Shown one piece after another: positions 1-5,425 of a stretch of DNA of 26,513 bases. The notes beneath the pieces were generated by a model. The model was not told the DNA's origin and made no database searches. It saw only the letters and a program-made list of their open reading frames with translations. The stretch spans positions 1 to 26,513 of the forward strand of contig CAYURQ010000011.1 in assembly GCA_964447315.1 (NCBI GenBank), read 5' to 3'. The stretch comes from MWBV01 sp964447315. Its GTDB lineage: Archaea > Nanobdellota > Nanobdellia > Pacearchaeales > GW2011-AR1. The position numbers and the translations under genes were made by a program. Position 1 is the stretch's first letter, and every line of letters begins with the position of its first letter.

Positions 1-278
1 GCATAAATAGCATCTTTATGTACTTTCCAAACTTTAAAAGCACCTTCTACTTCTTCATCTTCTTCTTCTTCACGTTTTATAATAAAATACATATAAGGTA
101 AACTAAACATTATACAAAATGCAACAACCAACATTCCAGATGCTTTGCTAAGCGCAAAATCAGAAGAAAAAAACCAGTGAACCAGCAGTAAAGAAAGTGA
201 GGCATATATTAAACCAACAAAAAACATTCTCCACTGTCTATGTTCTGTTTTTCTAGGGTTTATTATTGCTTCTAACAT
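1..278 (-). CDS. SpoIIM/DUF95-like integral membrane protein, N-terminal part (runs off left edge)
   Basis: The reading frame opens at an ATG at 276-278 and stays open to the window edge, giving 92 residues, so the C-terminus is missing. It starts MLEAIINPRKTEHRQW, then has a first hydrophobic segment (about residues 19-37), a second (about 48-68), and a very acidic loop of consecutive Glu/Asp after IIKRE. This layout and the opening motif resemble the archaeal family annotated as stage II sporulation protein M (DUF95), multi-pass membrane proteins with no proven biochemical role in archaea. The assignment rests on remembered resemblance. A TATA-like element (308-319) lies about 35 nt upstream. 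It is codirectional with the RHH unit but separated from it by a hairpin/T-tract. Another polytopic membrane family remains possible. Confidence 0.55.
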   Translation of the reverse strand, partial: MLEAIINPRKTEHRQWRMFFVGLIYASLSLLLVHWFFSSDFALSKASGMLVVAFCIMFSLPYMYFIIKREEEEDEEVEGAFKVWKVHKDAIY

Positions 279-291
279 TTTTTATTTTTCT

Positions 292-341
292 AAAAAAAAG
301 AAAGCCTGGTTTTTAAGATTCTCTACTGTCTTAATCCAGGC
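292..341 (-). terminator. Hairpin plus T-tract after the 55-residue gene
   Basis: On the minus strand GCCTGG (341-336) pairs with CCAGGC (309-304), and an inner TTAAGA (334-329) pairs with TCTTAA (318-313). This gives a 12-bp interrupted stem with a 10-nt loop, followed directly by TTTC and eight T (303-292). It looks like a bacterial intrinsic terminator, unusual for archaea, which normally end transcripts on T-tracts alone. The stem overlaps the stop codon of the 55-residue gene (323-325) and the presumed TATA element of the next gene, so it may both end one unit and influence the next. Confidence 0.55.
308..319 (-). promoter_or_regulatory. Putative TATA element for the SpoIIM-like gene
   Basis: The minus strand reads ATCTTAAAAACC, centred about 35 nt before the ATG at 278. 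The same core (CTT, optional T, AAAAACC) precedes the DUF106 and prefoldin genes at about 26 nt. It lies within the terminator-like hairpin. Confidence 0.35.
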
Positions 342-490
342 ATTCTTTTTAATTTTCTCTCCTCTTTTTTACCCAGATGATGTGCTTCTACATAATTAAA
401 AACACTTTGCCAGTAATCAAAATTACCTTGACAACACCAAGTAAAGCATAATCTCAACCTCTCTGATTTTTGAGAAAAAATGAAATTCAT
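323..490 (-). CDS. Unrecognised 55-residue protein downstream of an RHH regulator
   Basis: ATG at 488-490, TAG stop at 323-325. The start lies 2 nt after the stop of the upstream RHH gene, so the two are very probably cotranscribed and translationally coupled. The protein starts MNFIFSQKSERLRLC and has a CFTWCC cluster, an aromatic stretch (NFDYWQSVFNYVEAHH) and a basic C-terminus (KKEERKLKRMPGLRQ). No membrane segment is obvious and I do not recognise the family. A small basic protein encoded right behind an RHH protein with an operator-like palindrome is the layout of a type II toxin-antitoxin pair, but a DNA-binding accessory protein or a decayed remnant is equally possible. Composition unlike the shadow frames (Trp, Cys, His present) supports real coding. 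Confidence 0.5.
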   Translation of the reverse strand: MNFIFSQKSERLRLCFTWCCQGNFDYWQSVFNYVEAHHLGKKEERKLKRMPGLRQ

Positions 491-492
491 TT

Positions 493-690
493 TTATTTTT
501 CAACTCCCTTAATAAATTTTTTCTTATTTTTTTCATGAAAATCAATTAATTTAATAATAATATTATCAAAAGTATCTTTTTTTACAAAATCTAAATTTTC
601 AAGAATTTCTTTAGTGTCTTGGCTTATACGTATTGTTGTAGATTTTATATGCTTTGTATTTTTTGCATTTTTTGTATTTTTTGCAGACAT
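493..690 (-). CDS. Ribbon-helix-helix DNA-binding protein, likely autoregulator or antitoxin
   Basis: The chosen start is the ATG at 688-690 (65 residues, MSAKNTKNAK...). The frame extends upstream to an ATG at 735 (80 residues), but a TATA box (714-721) sits about 27 nt before the inner ATG and would lie inside the longer version, so the shorter, leaderless form is preferred. After a Lys/Asn/Thr-rich N-terminal arm the core shows a beta strand (STTIRIS) and two helices (QDTKEILENLDF, KDTFDNIIIKLIDFHEKN), the RHH/MetJ-Arc pattern; such proteins dimerise and bind palindromic operators through the strand. A 13-bp palindrome (693-705) lies between TATA box and start codon, as expected for autorepression. 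The 55-residue gene follows after 2 nt. RHH fold: fairly confident; target: inferred. Confidence 0.7.
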   Translation of the reverse strand: MSAKNTKNAKNTKHIKSTTIRISQDTKEILENLDFVKKDTFDNIIIKLIDFHEKNKKKFIKGVEK

Positions 691-692
691 AT

Positions 693-705
693 TATACACT
701 GTATA
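693..705. promoter_or_regulatory. Palindromic operator candidate
   Basis: TATACA-C-TGTATA is a perfect inverted repeat with one central base. It lies between the TATA box (714-721) and the preferred ATG (690) of the RHH gene, covering the expected transcription start. This is where an RHH autorepressor would bind. In AT-rich DNA a palindrome of this size can arise by chance. Confidence 0.5.
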
Positions 706-713
706 CAAAATCT

Positions 714-721
714 TATTTAAA
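714..721 (-). promoter_or_regulatory. TATA box of the RHH unit
   Basis: TTTAAATA on the minus strand, centred about 27 nt upstream of the ATG at 690. This matches archaeal TATA spacing for a leaderless transcript. Confidence 0.55.
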
Positions 722-794
722 TGTATCTTTTTCATAAAAAATAAAAATATTATTAACTACAATAAAAAAATATTATATAAATTATTAAAAACTC

Positions 795-802
795 TTTAAA
801 TA
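795..802 (+). promoter_or_regulatory. TATA box for the gene at 829
   Basis: TTTAAATA centred about 30 nt upstream of the ATG at 829. It is the same octamer as the divergent RHH promoter (714-721), so the stretch between the genes is a divergent promoter region. Confidence 0.5.
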
Positions 803-828
803 TGATTTGTTTATGACAAATTTCAAAT

Positions 829-1188
829 ATGAAAAATTTTATAAAGAGGACCATGAATCTTGGAATGTTGAAAAACAAAATTAAAATGTTAGAAAAAGAA
901 ACATATGAATTATCACAATCACAATTAGACACTCTCTATGAAAAAATAAAAGGAGCTGTCTATGAAGAATTTTCAGATGCAATTTTGCATTCTGAAGACA
1001 AATATCATAGTTTTATTACTGTTAAAAGAAATAAACACGAAATAGTTGCAATAATTGATACAAATAAAAAATTATTAAAAACAAAAAATAAAAATTATAA
1101 AAATAGATTATTTGAATTAGCAATGTCTCTTCAAGAAAATGTAGGAGGTTCTTGGTCTTATATTTACTCTCAAAAGAGACTAATTTAA
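829..1188 (+). CDS. Unrecognised 119-residue protein
   Basis: The 119 residues start at the ATG at 829, about 30 nt after a TATA box; an inner Met at residue 9 could also be used. Predicted layout from the sequence: a charged N-terminal helix (about 10-50, rich in Lys/Glu), two short beta strands around SFITVKR and EIVAIID, a Lys/Asn linker, and a C-terminal helix ending in GGSWSYIYSQ. No signal peptide or membrane segment is seen. I do not recognise the family. It is followed after 10 nt by another small unknown (1199-1531) with a similar strand-strand-helix-Trp ending, so the two may be diverged copies acting together. The divergent RHH gene might regulate them. Confidence 0.7.
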   Translation: MKNFIKRTMNLGMLKNKIKMLEKETYELSQSQLDTLYEKIKGAVYEEFSDAILHSEDKYHSFITVKRNKHEIVAIIDTNKKLLKTKNKNYKNRLFELAMSLQENVGGSWSYIYSQKRLI

Positions 1189-1198
1189 AAAATAAAAA

Positions 1199-1531
1199 AT
1201 GACAAAAATACAATTAAAAAAACTAGAGAAAATAACAAAAGATTTTTTCAAAAAGAATTTAAGTGAAAAAATTTCAACAAAAATTCTTTATCCAATAAAT
1301 ACTTTAGAAATAAAAAAAAATAAAGAAACTTTTTGTTTTTCATTAATCAGTCAAGGAAAAAGAAATAATAAAATAATAATTAATAATGAGCAAGATTATA
1401 ATTTAGCAAGTAGATTAAAAGAATATTACCAAAATAATTATCCTAAATTAGGAGATTGGTTAGTTGATTATAACTCAATTGAACCTCCTTCTCAAAGAGA
1501 AATTGAAAGATTCTTAGCAAAGATGAATTAA
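1199..1531 (+). CDS. Unrecognised 110-residue protein, possible paralogue of the upstream gene
   Basis: The 110-residue frame starts 10 nt after the stop of the 829-1188 gene, so they probably form an operon. The N-terminal half is a basic helix (QLKKLEKITKDFF), followed by strands around NTLEIKKNKETFCFSLIS, a variable Lys/Asn linker, a helix (NLASRLKEYYQNN) and GDWLVDYNSIEPP. Aligned by eye with its neighbour, both share xKxNK, then a strand, then N-x-Y, a helix containing Gln, and G-x-W-x(3)-Y. Identity is low, so common ancestry is only suggested. No catalytic motif, membrane segment or zinc site is visible and I do not recognise the family. Confidence 0.7.
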   Translation: MTKIQLKKLEKITKDFFKKNLSEKISTKILYPINTLEIKKNKETFCFSLISQGKRNNKIIINNEQDYNLASRLKEYYQNNYPKLGDWLVDYNSIEPPSQREIERFLAKMN

Positions 1532-1540
1532 TAAAACATT

Positions 1541-1549
1541 TTTTATACT
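1541..1549 (+). promoter_or_regulatory. Putative TATA box for the isomerase gene
   Basis: TTTTATACT centred about 24 nt upstream of the ATG at 1569, suggesting separate leaderless transcription. Confidence 0.35.
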
Positions 1550-1568
1550 AGATTTTCTATGATATTTC

Positions 1569-2378
1569 ATGAAAAAGAGTGTTAATTCAAAAAAAATTAA
1601 TCAATTCAATAAAATTTGTAAAGATATTAAGGATATTAAAATACAAGGGGCAAGAAATGTTGCAAAATCATCATTAAAAGCGTATTTCCTTGTACCGAAT
1701 AAATCTTCTGTTAAAAAACTATTGTCTTTAAGACCCACAGAACCAATGTTGCATTATGTTTTAGATTTAGCTGAAAAAGGACTTTCAAAAAAATTAATCC
1801 TGGAACATTTTAAATTAGCACAACAAAAAATAAATCAGCATGTATTCAAATTAATAAAAAATAATTCAGTGATATTTACACATTGCCATAGCACAAACGT
1901 TACTAATGCTTTAATATATTCTAGAAAAAAACAAAAAAAATTTGAAATTTATAATACAGAAACTCGTCCATTATATCAAGGAAGAAAAACAGCAAAAGAG
2001 TTAAGTAAAAATCACATACCAGTAACTATTTTTGTTGATAGTGCAGTTGGAGTTGCTTTAGCAAGAGAAATGAAAACAAAAAAAGTGAATATGGTTTTAT
2101 TAGGAGCAGATGCAATAACTCCTAAAGGAGTAATTAATAAAATAGGTTCAGAAACAATTGCAATATTATCTAAAAAACTAAAAATACCAGTGTATATAGT
2201 TGCTGATTCATGGAAATATACTAAAAAAAATCTTCCAATAGAACAAAGAAAAATAAATGAAGTTTGGGATAAAGCACCAAAAGATGTAAAAATTAAAAAT
2301 CCTTCTTTTGAATTCATCCCAAAAAAATACATTTCTGGAATAATAACTGAAAATGGATTGAAAAAGTGGATAAAATAA
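1569..2378 (+). CDS. Ribose-1,5-bisphosphate isomerase (eIF2B-alpha-like fold)
   Basis: Likely converts ribose-1,5-bisphosphate to ribulose-1,5-bisphosphate, the middle step between AMP phosphorylase and form III RuBisCO. Seen in the 269 residues: QGARN near 26-30, a helical N-terminal part, THCHS with Cys106, ETRP at 131-134, LGADAIT with Asp181, and NKIGS near 190-194. The Cys and Asp match the catalytic pair known from archaeal ribose-1,5-bisphosphate isomerases, within the family that also includes eIF2B-alpha/beta/delta and MtnA. It is shorter than the roughly 320-residue Thermococcus enzyme, mostly in the N-terminal helical part. AMP phosphorylase lies at 21321-22802 in the same window, which favours the isomerase over a translation-factor role. 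An eIF2B-type regulatory role is the main alternative. Confidence 0.75.
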   Translation: MKKSVNSKKINQFNKICKDIKDIKIQGARNVAKSSLKAYFLVPNKSSVKKLLSLRPTEPMLHYVLDLAEKGLSKKLILEHFKLAQQKINQHVFKLIKNNSVIFTHCHSTNVTNALIYSRKKQKKFEIYNTETRPLYQGRKTAKELSKNHIPVTIFVDSAVGVALAREMKTKKVNMVLLGADAITPKGVINKIGSETIAILSKKLKIPVYIVADSWKYTKKNLPIEQRKINEVWDKAPKDVKIKNPSFEFIPKKYISGIITENGLKKWIK

Positions 2379-2386
2379 ATCTAATT

Positions 2387-2821
2387 TTATTGTTCTTTTT
2401 TCTTAGTTAATTCTTCTGGAATCCTGTATTCTTCCCAACGAACTTTTTTATTTTTAACTGCGTCTCTTAAACTTCTTTCTGTTTTGCTTAAATTACTCTT
2501 TCCAGATTTAACTTCAACAAAAATTATTTCAGAGATTTCTTTTTCATCTAACCCTTTAAAAACCATGAAATCAATTGGTTTTCCTAGGAATTTACACTCA
2601 TTTGGATTATATTTAAAATCAGGCAAATAAGGAGCTAATTGTTCTGAAAAACTTCCACTTAATATTGCACGACTTCTTTTTATTGCATCTTCTCTATGAA
2701 GCGGCAATTCTTGTTTCCATTTTGTATCTATTTTGCTTGCACCAGTTTTATATCCTATTTTATAGGCAATATATCCTACAAGAATAAAAATTAAAATCAA
2801 AATTATTGTTATGAAATCCAT
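2387..2821 (-). CDS. Membrane-anchored nuclease related to Holliday junction resolvase (COG4741 type)
   Basis: The 144 residues have an N-terminal membrane segment (about 3-20), then ASKIDTKWKQELPLHREDAIKRSRA and a PD-(D/E)xK-like core: Glu60 in SGSFSEQLAP, Asp84 in GKPIDF, and Glu103-x-Lys105 in FVEVKSGKS. The C-terminus has ERSLRDAV followed by VRWEEYRIP. This order fits the archaeal family described as predicted secreted endonucleases distantly related to Holliday junction resolvases. Substrate and biological role are unknown; the nuclease core could face either side of the membrane. It converges with the isomerase gene (8-nt gap), and its 5' end overlaps the first codons of the broken metzincin gene on the other strand by 11 bp. 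Confidence 0.7.
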   Translation of the reverse strand: MDFITIILILIFILVGYIAYKIGYKTGASKIDTKWKQELPLHREDAIKRSRAILSGSFSEQLAPYLPDFKYNPNECKFLGKPIDFMVFKGLDEKEISEIIFVEVKSGKSNLSKTERSLRDAVKNKKVRWEEYRIPEELTKKKEQ

Positions 2822-3394
2822 ATTATTTTATTTGAATTCAATATATAAAAAATTAACTAATTCAGGAAATGATTTTATTTTATCAATAATGCTTTTAATA
2901 ATTGTATTTGTAATTGCAGTAAGCTTTTTTTTGTTTAATCTCAAAAACCAAACTTACCAAGATTTTTCTACGATTAATTCAAATTTAAGTGAACAGCAAT
3001 TAAATCAACAAGAAAATCAAGAGGATTCTAAGAATATTATTCAAGATTCAGGAGTTTTATATTGGAATTTTTTGTTGAAGTAAACCAAAGCTAGGAAGAT
3101 TACGATATAATTGTAAAAGATTCTAACAAAGTTCAGACAGATGAAAGAGCAGGAGAAGGAGGACCAACAAAGCTCAAAGGAAATTTAATACTTAAAGGAG
3201 AATTAAATATTTATCCTTATAGAAATTGTGGTACTTTTCTAGATGTAGAATTACATGAAATAATGCATGTTTTAGGATTTGGGCATAATGAAAGTTCAAG
3301 ATTAAACTTAATGCATCCTTATAATTTAAAGTGTGATGGAAGTTTTAATCAGTATTTATCAGATGCATTAGTTGAAATTTACAGCCTAGGATAA
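2811..3394 (+). pseudogene. Broken membrane-anchored metzincin (matrixin-like) metalloprotease gene
   Basis: The first frame (2811-3083) encodes a single membrane segment (IMLLIIVFVIAVSFFLFNL) and a Gln/Asn-rich linker, ending at TAA 3081. The rest continues in the -1 frame, open from 3032, but is interrupted by TAG at 3092-3094 before running to TAA at 3392-3394. This second part encodes a zinc-protease signature HEIMHVLGFGH (3254-3286) and a downstream LNLMHPY that fits a metzincin Met-turn. Two lesions (a frameshift, perhaps in the six-T run at 3068-3073, and a nonsense codon) point to a decayed gene; sequence error could explain one but hardly both. The 3' end abuts the convergent excalibur gene with no gap. 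The first ATG overlaps the neighbouring nuclease gene, so the true start may be further in. Confidence 0.7.
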
Positions 3395-3724
3395 TTATTT
3401 GTCATATTCATATTCTTCACAAGCAATCCCATCTTTATCTTCATCTAATTTATGAATATCAAAATCAATTCCTCCACAAGCCTCATATAAATCTTGAGCA
3501 GTTCTTTGATTGGCGAAATTTTTACAATCAAGCTCATCAACTTCACAAGGGATACTTACTATAATTGTTTTTTCTGAGTTATTATTTAAGTTTTCTGTAT
3601 TTTCAATAAATTTTCCATCTGTATAATCTTCAAGATTTATTTGTTTTAAAATACTTTTTACAACTATTGCACTAACAATAAATAATACAATAAATATTAT
3701 CATCACCAAAATAATTCTTTTCAT
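3395..3724 (-). CDS. Membrane-anchored excalibur-domain protein
   Basis: The 109 residues start with an N-terminal membrane anchor (about 3-23), then an Asn/Glu-rich linker and a C-terminal excalibur domain: DCKNFANQRTAQDLYEACGG (from residue 66) and LDEDKDGIACEEY. The D-x-D-x-D-G loop at 94-99 matches the calcium-binding loop of that family, and Cys67, Cys83 and Cys102 are the usual conserved positions; Cys60 is extra. Excalibur domains are extracellular and often sit on secreted nucleases or surface proteins; here there is no attached enzyme. It abuts the broken metalloprotease gene tail to tail and lies 30 nt downstream of another small unknown on the same strand. Confidence 0.75.
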   Translation of the reverse strand: MKRIILVMIIFIVLFIVSAIVVKSILKQINLEDYTDGKFIENTENLNNNSEKTIIVSIPCEVDELDCKNFANQRTAQDLYEACGGIDFDIHKLDEDKDGIACEEYEYDK

Positions 3725-3754
3725 AATATTATTTATTTAACTTATTATAAAAAA

Positions 3755-4066
3755 CTATCTCATATGATACGGAATCTCTTCTGAAGAGCATTTATAATCA
3801 TGGTCTTTCCATTTATATTTTCTTTTTTGTTTATCATAATCTCCTATTTGTACATGAACCTCTAAAACTCTTTCTTCTATTTTTTGATTGTTCATACTTT
3901 TATGTTGTATTTTTTTACCTAACCATTTACAATATTTCTTATCTAATTCACTGTCCCATTTATTATTTCCTTGCCATTCTATATCTCTCCAAGACATTAT
4001 TTCATTTTCTTTAACTACGATTAACCTATACTTTACATAATTATTTTTTTTATTATTTTTTTTCAT
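3755..4066 (-). CDS. Unrecognised 103-residue basic protein
   Basis: A Lys/Asn-rich start (MKKNNKKNNYVKYR) is followed by a strand (LIVVKENEI), MSWRDIEWQG, DKKYCKWLGKK, a strand (VLEVHVQIGD) and YKWKDHDYKCSSEE. Trp, Tyr, His and Cys content is high for its size. There is no membrane segment or clear CxxC pair, and I do not recognise the family. A shorter start at the internal Met of MSWRDIEW (residue 24) is possible. It precedes the excalibur gene by 30 nt on the same strand, so they may be cotranscribed. The TATA candidate upstream (around 4084-4102, minus strand) is weak. Confidence 0.6.
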   Translation of the reverse strand: MKKNNKKNNYVKYRLIVVKENEIMSWRDIEWQGNNKWDSELDKKYCKWLGKKIQHKSMNNQKIEERVLEVHVQIGDYDKQKRKYKWKDHDYKCSSEEIPYHMR

Positions 4067-4141
4067 TTTAAAAACTTTTAATTATAATATAGATTAAAAG
4101 TCTTTCTAAGAACTTACAAATGATAAAAGTTATTTTATATT

Positions 4142-4684
4142 CTAATGGTTATGCCCACAATGACATTCTCCATCATGACAGTGGCAATCTTCACCATGCT
4201 CTTTGCAGTCATCATCACAATCACATTCTTTTTCTGATTTAAGTTTAATTCCAAAATCTTTTCCAGAATCTTCTTTTTCATGCGATTGAGTGTGTTTTTC
4301 TTGAGCTTCTAAAAATGCTCCTGTAATTTCTTGGTTTATTTTTTCTAATTCCTTTTCTAAATCACCTTTAATATTATTTAATTTTTTAACCTGTTCTTTT
4401 ATCACTTCTTTGGTATTATCAATACTCTTTGATACAAAATTTTTTCCTCCAACATCAACTATTAAATCTTCTGATACTAATTTTGCTTTAACAAAAATTC
4501 CACGTCCCACTTGAGCTAATATTTCTTTATCTTTTCCACTTTTTAAATCATCTAAACCTAAATCCAATTTTTGCAATTCAAGGCTTGTTTGTTCAACTGA
4601 TTGCAATTGTTCTTGAAGCATTCTTATTTGCTGCTCAAATACTTGAAATTTTCTTGCTAATTCTTGTTCTAAATTTCCTTCCAT
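4142..4684 (-). CDS. pfdA: Prefoldin alpha subunit with a Cys/His-rich C-terminal tail
   Basis: Prefoldin is a hexameric chaperone that passes unfolded proteins to the group II chaperonin. The first helix (about residues 3-45, regular Gln/Leu heptads), the beta-hairpin region (GRGIFVKAKL, EDLIVDVGGKNFVS) and the returning helix (about 87-130) fit the alpha-type subunit with its extra strands. Residues after about 135 are an addition: a charged linker and a final 27-residue stretch with seven Cys and six His, ending CHCGHNH, which looks like a metal-binding tail. Standard alpha subunits end near residue 140-150. It lies 38 nt downstream of the DUF106 gene with a TATA-like motif in the gap, so it may be transcribed both with it and alone. 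Confidence 0.8.
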   Translation of the reverse strand: MEGNLEQELARKFQVFEQQIRMLQEQLQSVEQTSLELQKLDLGLDDLKSGKDKEILAQVGRGIFVKAKLVSEDLIVDVGGKNFVSKSIDNTKEVIKEQVKKLNNIKGDLEKELEKINQEITGAFLEAQEKHTQSHEKEDSGKDFGIKLKSEKECDCDDDCKEHGEDCHCHDGECHCGHNH

Positions 4685-4704
4685 GTTTTAACCAAGAAAT
4701 AATA

Positions 4705-4715
4705 GGTTTTTAAGG
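4705..4715 (-). promoter_or_regulatory. Putative TATA element for prefoldin alpha
   Basis: CCTTAAAAACC on the minus strand, centred about 26 nt before the ATG at 4684, within the 38-nt gap behind the DUF106 gene. Confidence 0.4.
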
Positions 4716-4722
4716 GTTTTCC

Positions 4723-5286
4723 TTAAACAACATCCATTTGTTTTCTTAATATAGCACTAAATATCATTGCAAAGATTAAATAAAATAAAATCCATCCTAA
4801 TAAACCAAAGAATTTTACTGGCTCACCAGTAGCAGATTCTATTGCTCCAAAAAAGTCATAAAACCATCTGAAAAGCAATATAAATGGAACACCTGTATAA
4901 GCAATTCCTCGCATACTTAATTTCATTTGTTTAGGAAACATTGCAAATTGCTTTTTTTGCAATTCTGCTAATTTTTTAGGATGCTCTCTGAATTCTTTCA
5001 TTTGTTTTTGTATTTCTTTTTGTTCTTTTTTTATTTCTTTGAGAGTTTCTTGATCTGTTGCGTATTTTTGAACTAAAGTAGTAATTAAAGTTAAAACAAA
5101 TACAATAATTAACATTCCAATTGTTAAGTTCCAATTAAGAAGCCATCCAGCTGTGGGATTTAAAACAAAGTGAACAGCATTACTAATAAAAGGCATTCTA
5201 TCCCAAAATCCAGCAATAACTAAAGAAATCAACATTACAATAATTATTGGTTTAAAACTTCCTTCACCTTTCTCACTTTTAGCCAT
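4723..5286 (-). CDS. DUF106 membrane protein (EMC3/TMCO1/YidC-superfamily insertase-like)
   Basis: The 187 residues have a membrane segment near 12-28, a second at about 52-70 (IGMLIIVFVLTLITTLV), a long charged coiled-coil loop (about 77-118, KEIKKEQKEIQKQMKEF...), then two more segments (about 127-147 and 158-178). This is the archaeal DUF106 architecture, the homologue of eukaryotic EMC3/TMCO1 and distant relative of YidC/Oxa1, which insert membrane proteins. In many archaea it sits next to secY, often after adenylate kinase; here it follows secY after 139 nt with no adenylate kinase. A TATA-like motif (5306-5318) gives it its own likely promoter. Family assignment is firm; insertase activity comes from family knowledge. 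Confidence 0.85.
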   Translation of the reverse strand: MAKSEKGEGSFKPIIIVMLISLVIAGFWDRMPFISNAVHFVLNPTAGWLLNWNLTIGMLIIVFVLTLITTLVQKYATDQETLKEIKKEQKEIQKQMKEFREHPKKLAELQKKQFAMFPKQMKLSMRGIAYTGVPFILLFRWFYDFFGAIESATGEPVKFFGLLGWILFYLIFAMIFSAILRKQMDVV

Positions 5287-5305
5287 TTTAATATAAGAGT
5301 TAATT

Positions 5306-5318
5306 GGTTTTTAAAGAT
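5306..5318 (-). promoter_or_regulatory. Putative TATA element for the DUF106 gene
   Basis: ATCTTTAAAAACC on the minus strand, centred about 26 nt before the ATG at 5286, in the 139-nt gap behind secY. This gap is the longest in the minus-strand run from uL3 to prefoldin and suggests that the ribosomal cluster ends at secY. Confidence 0.45.
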
Positions 5319-5425
5319 AAGGGTTTAATGAAAATGTTTGTTCTTACCAATTAATATTAAATCAATAAATCCTCTAATTAAAGATAAAGCATATTTAATA
5401 TTATTTTATATTTTGAAACTAGTTT

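Noticed and set aside
655..687. Repeated TTTTTTGCATTTTTTGTA pattern as a regulatory repeat
   Set aside because: It encodes the Lys-Asn-Thr-Lys-Asn-Ala arm of the RHH protein; low-complexity codons explain it.
614..799. Plus-strand frame with a hydrophobic stretch opposite the RHH gene
   Set aside because: Its hydrophobicity mirrors the Lys/Asn-rich N-terminal arm on the other strand; it contains the RHH promoter and has no start signal of its own.
3066..3094. Programmed -1 frameshift at TTTTTTG, or TAG read as pyrrolysine, in the metzincin gene
   Set aside because: After the shift there is still a TAG at 3092, and TAG acts as a normal stop elsewhere (22800-22802 ends AMP phosphorylase), so two mechanisms would be needed. 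Decay is simpler.
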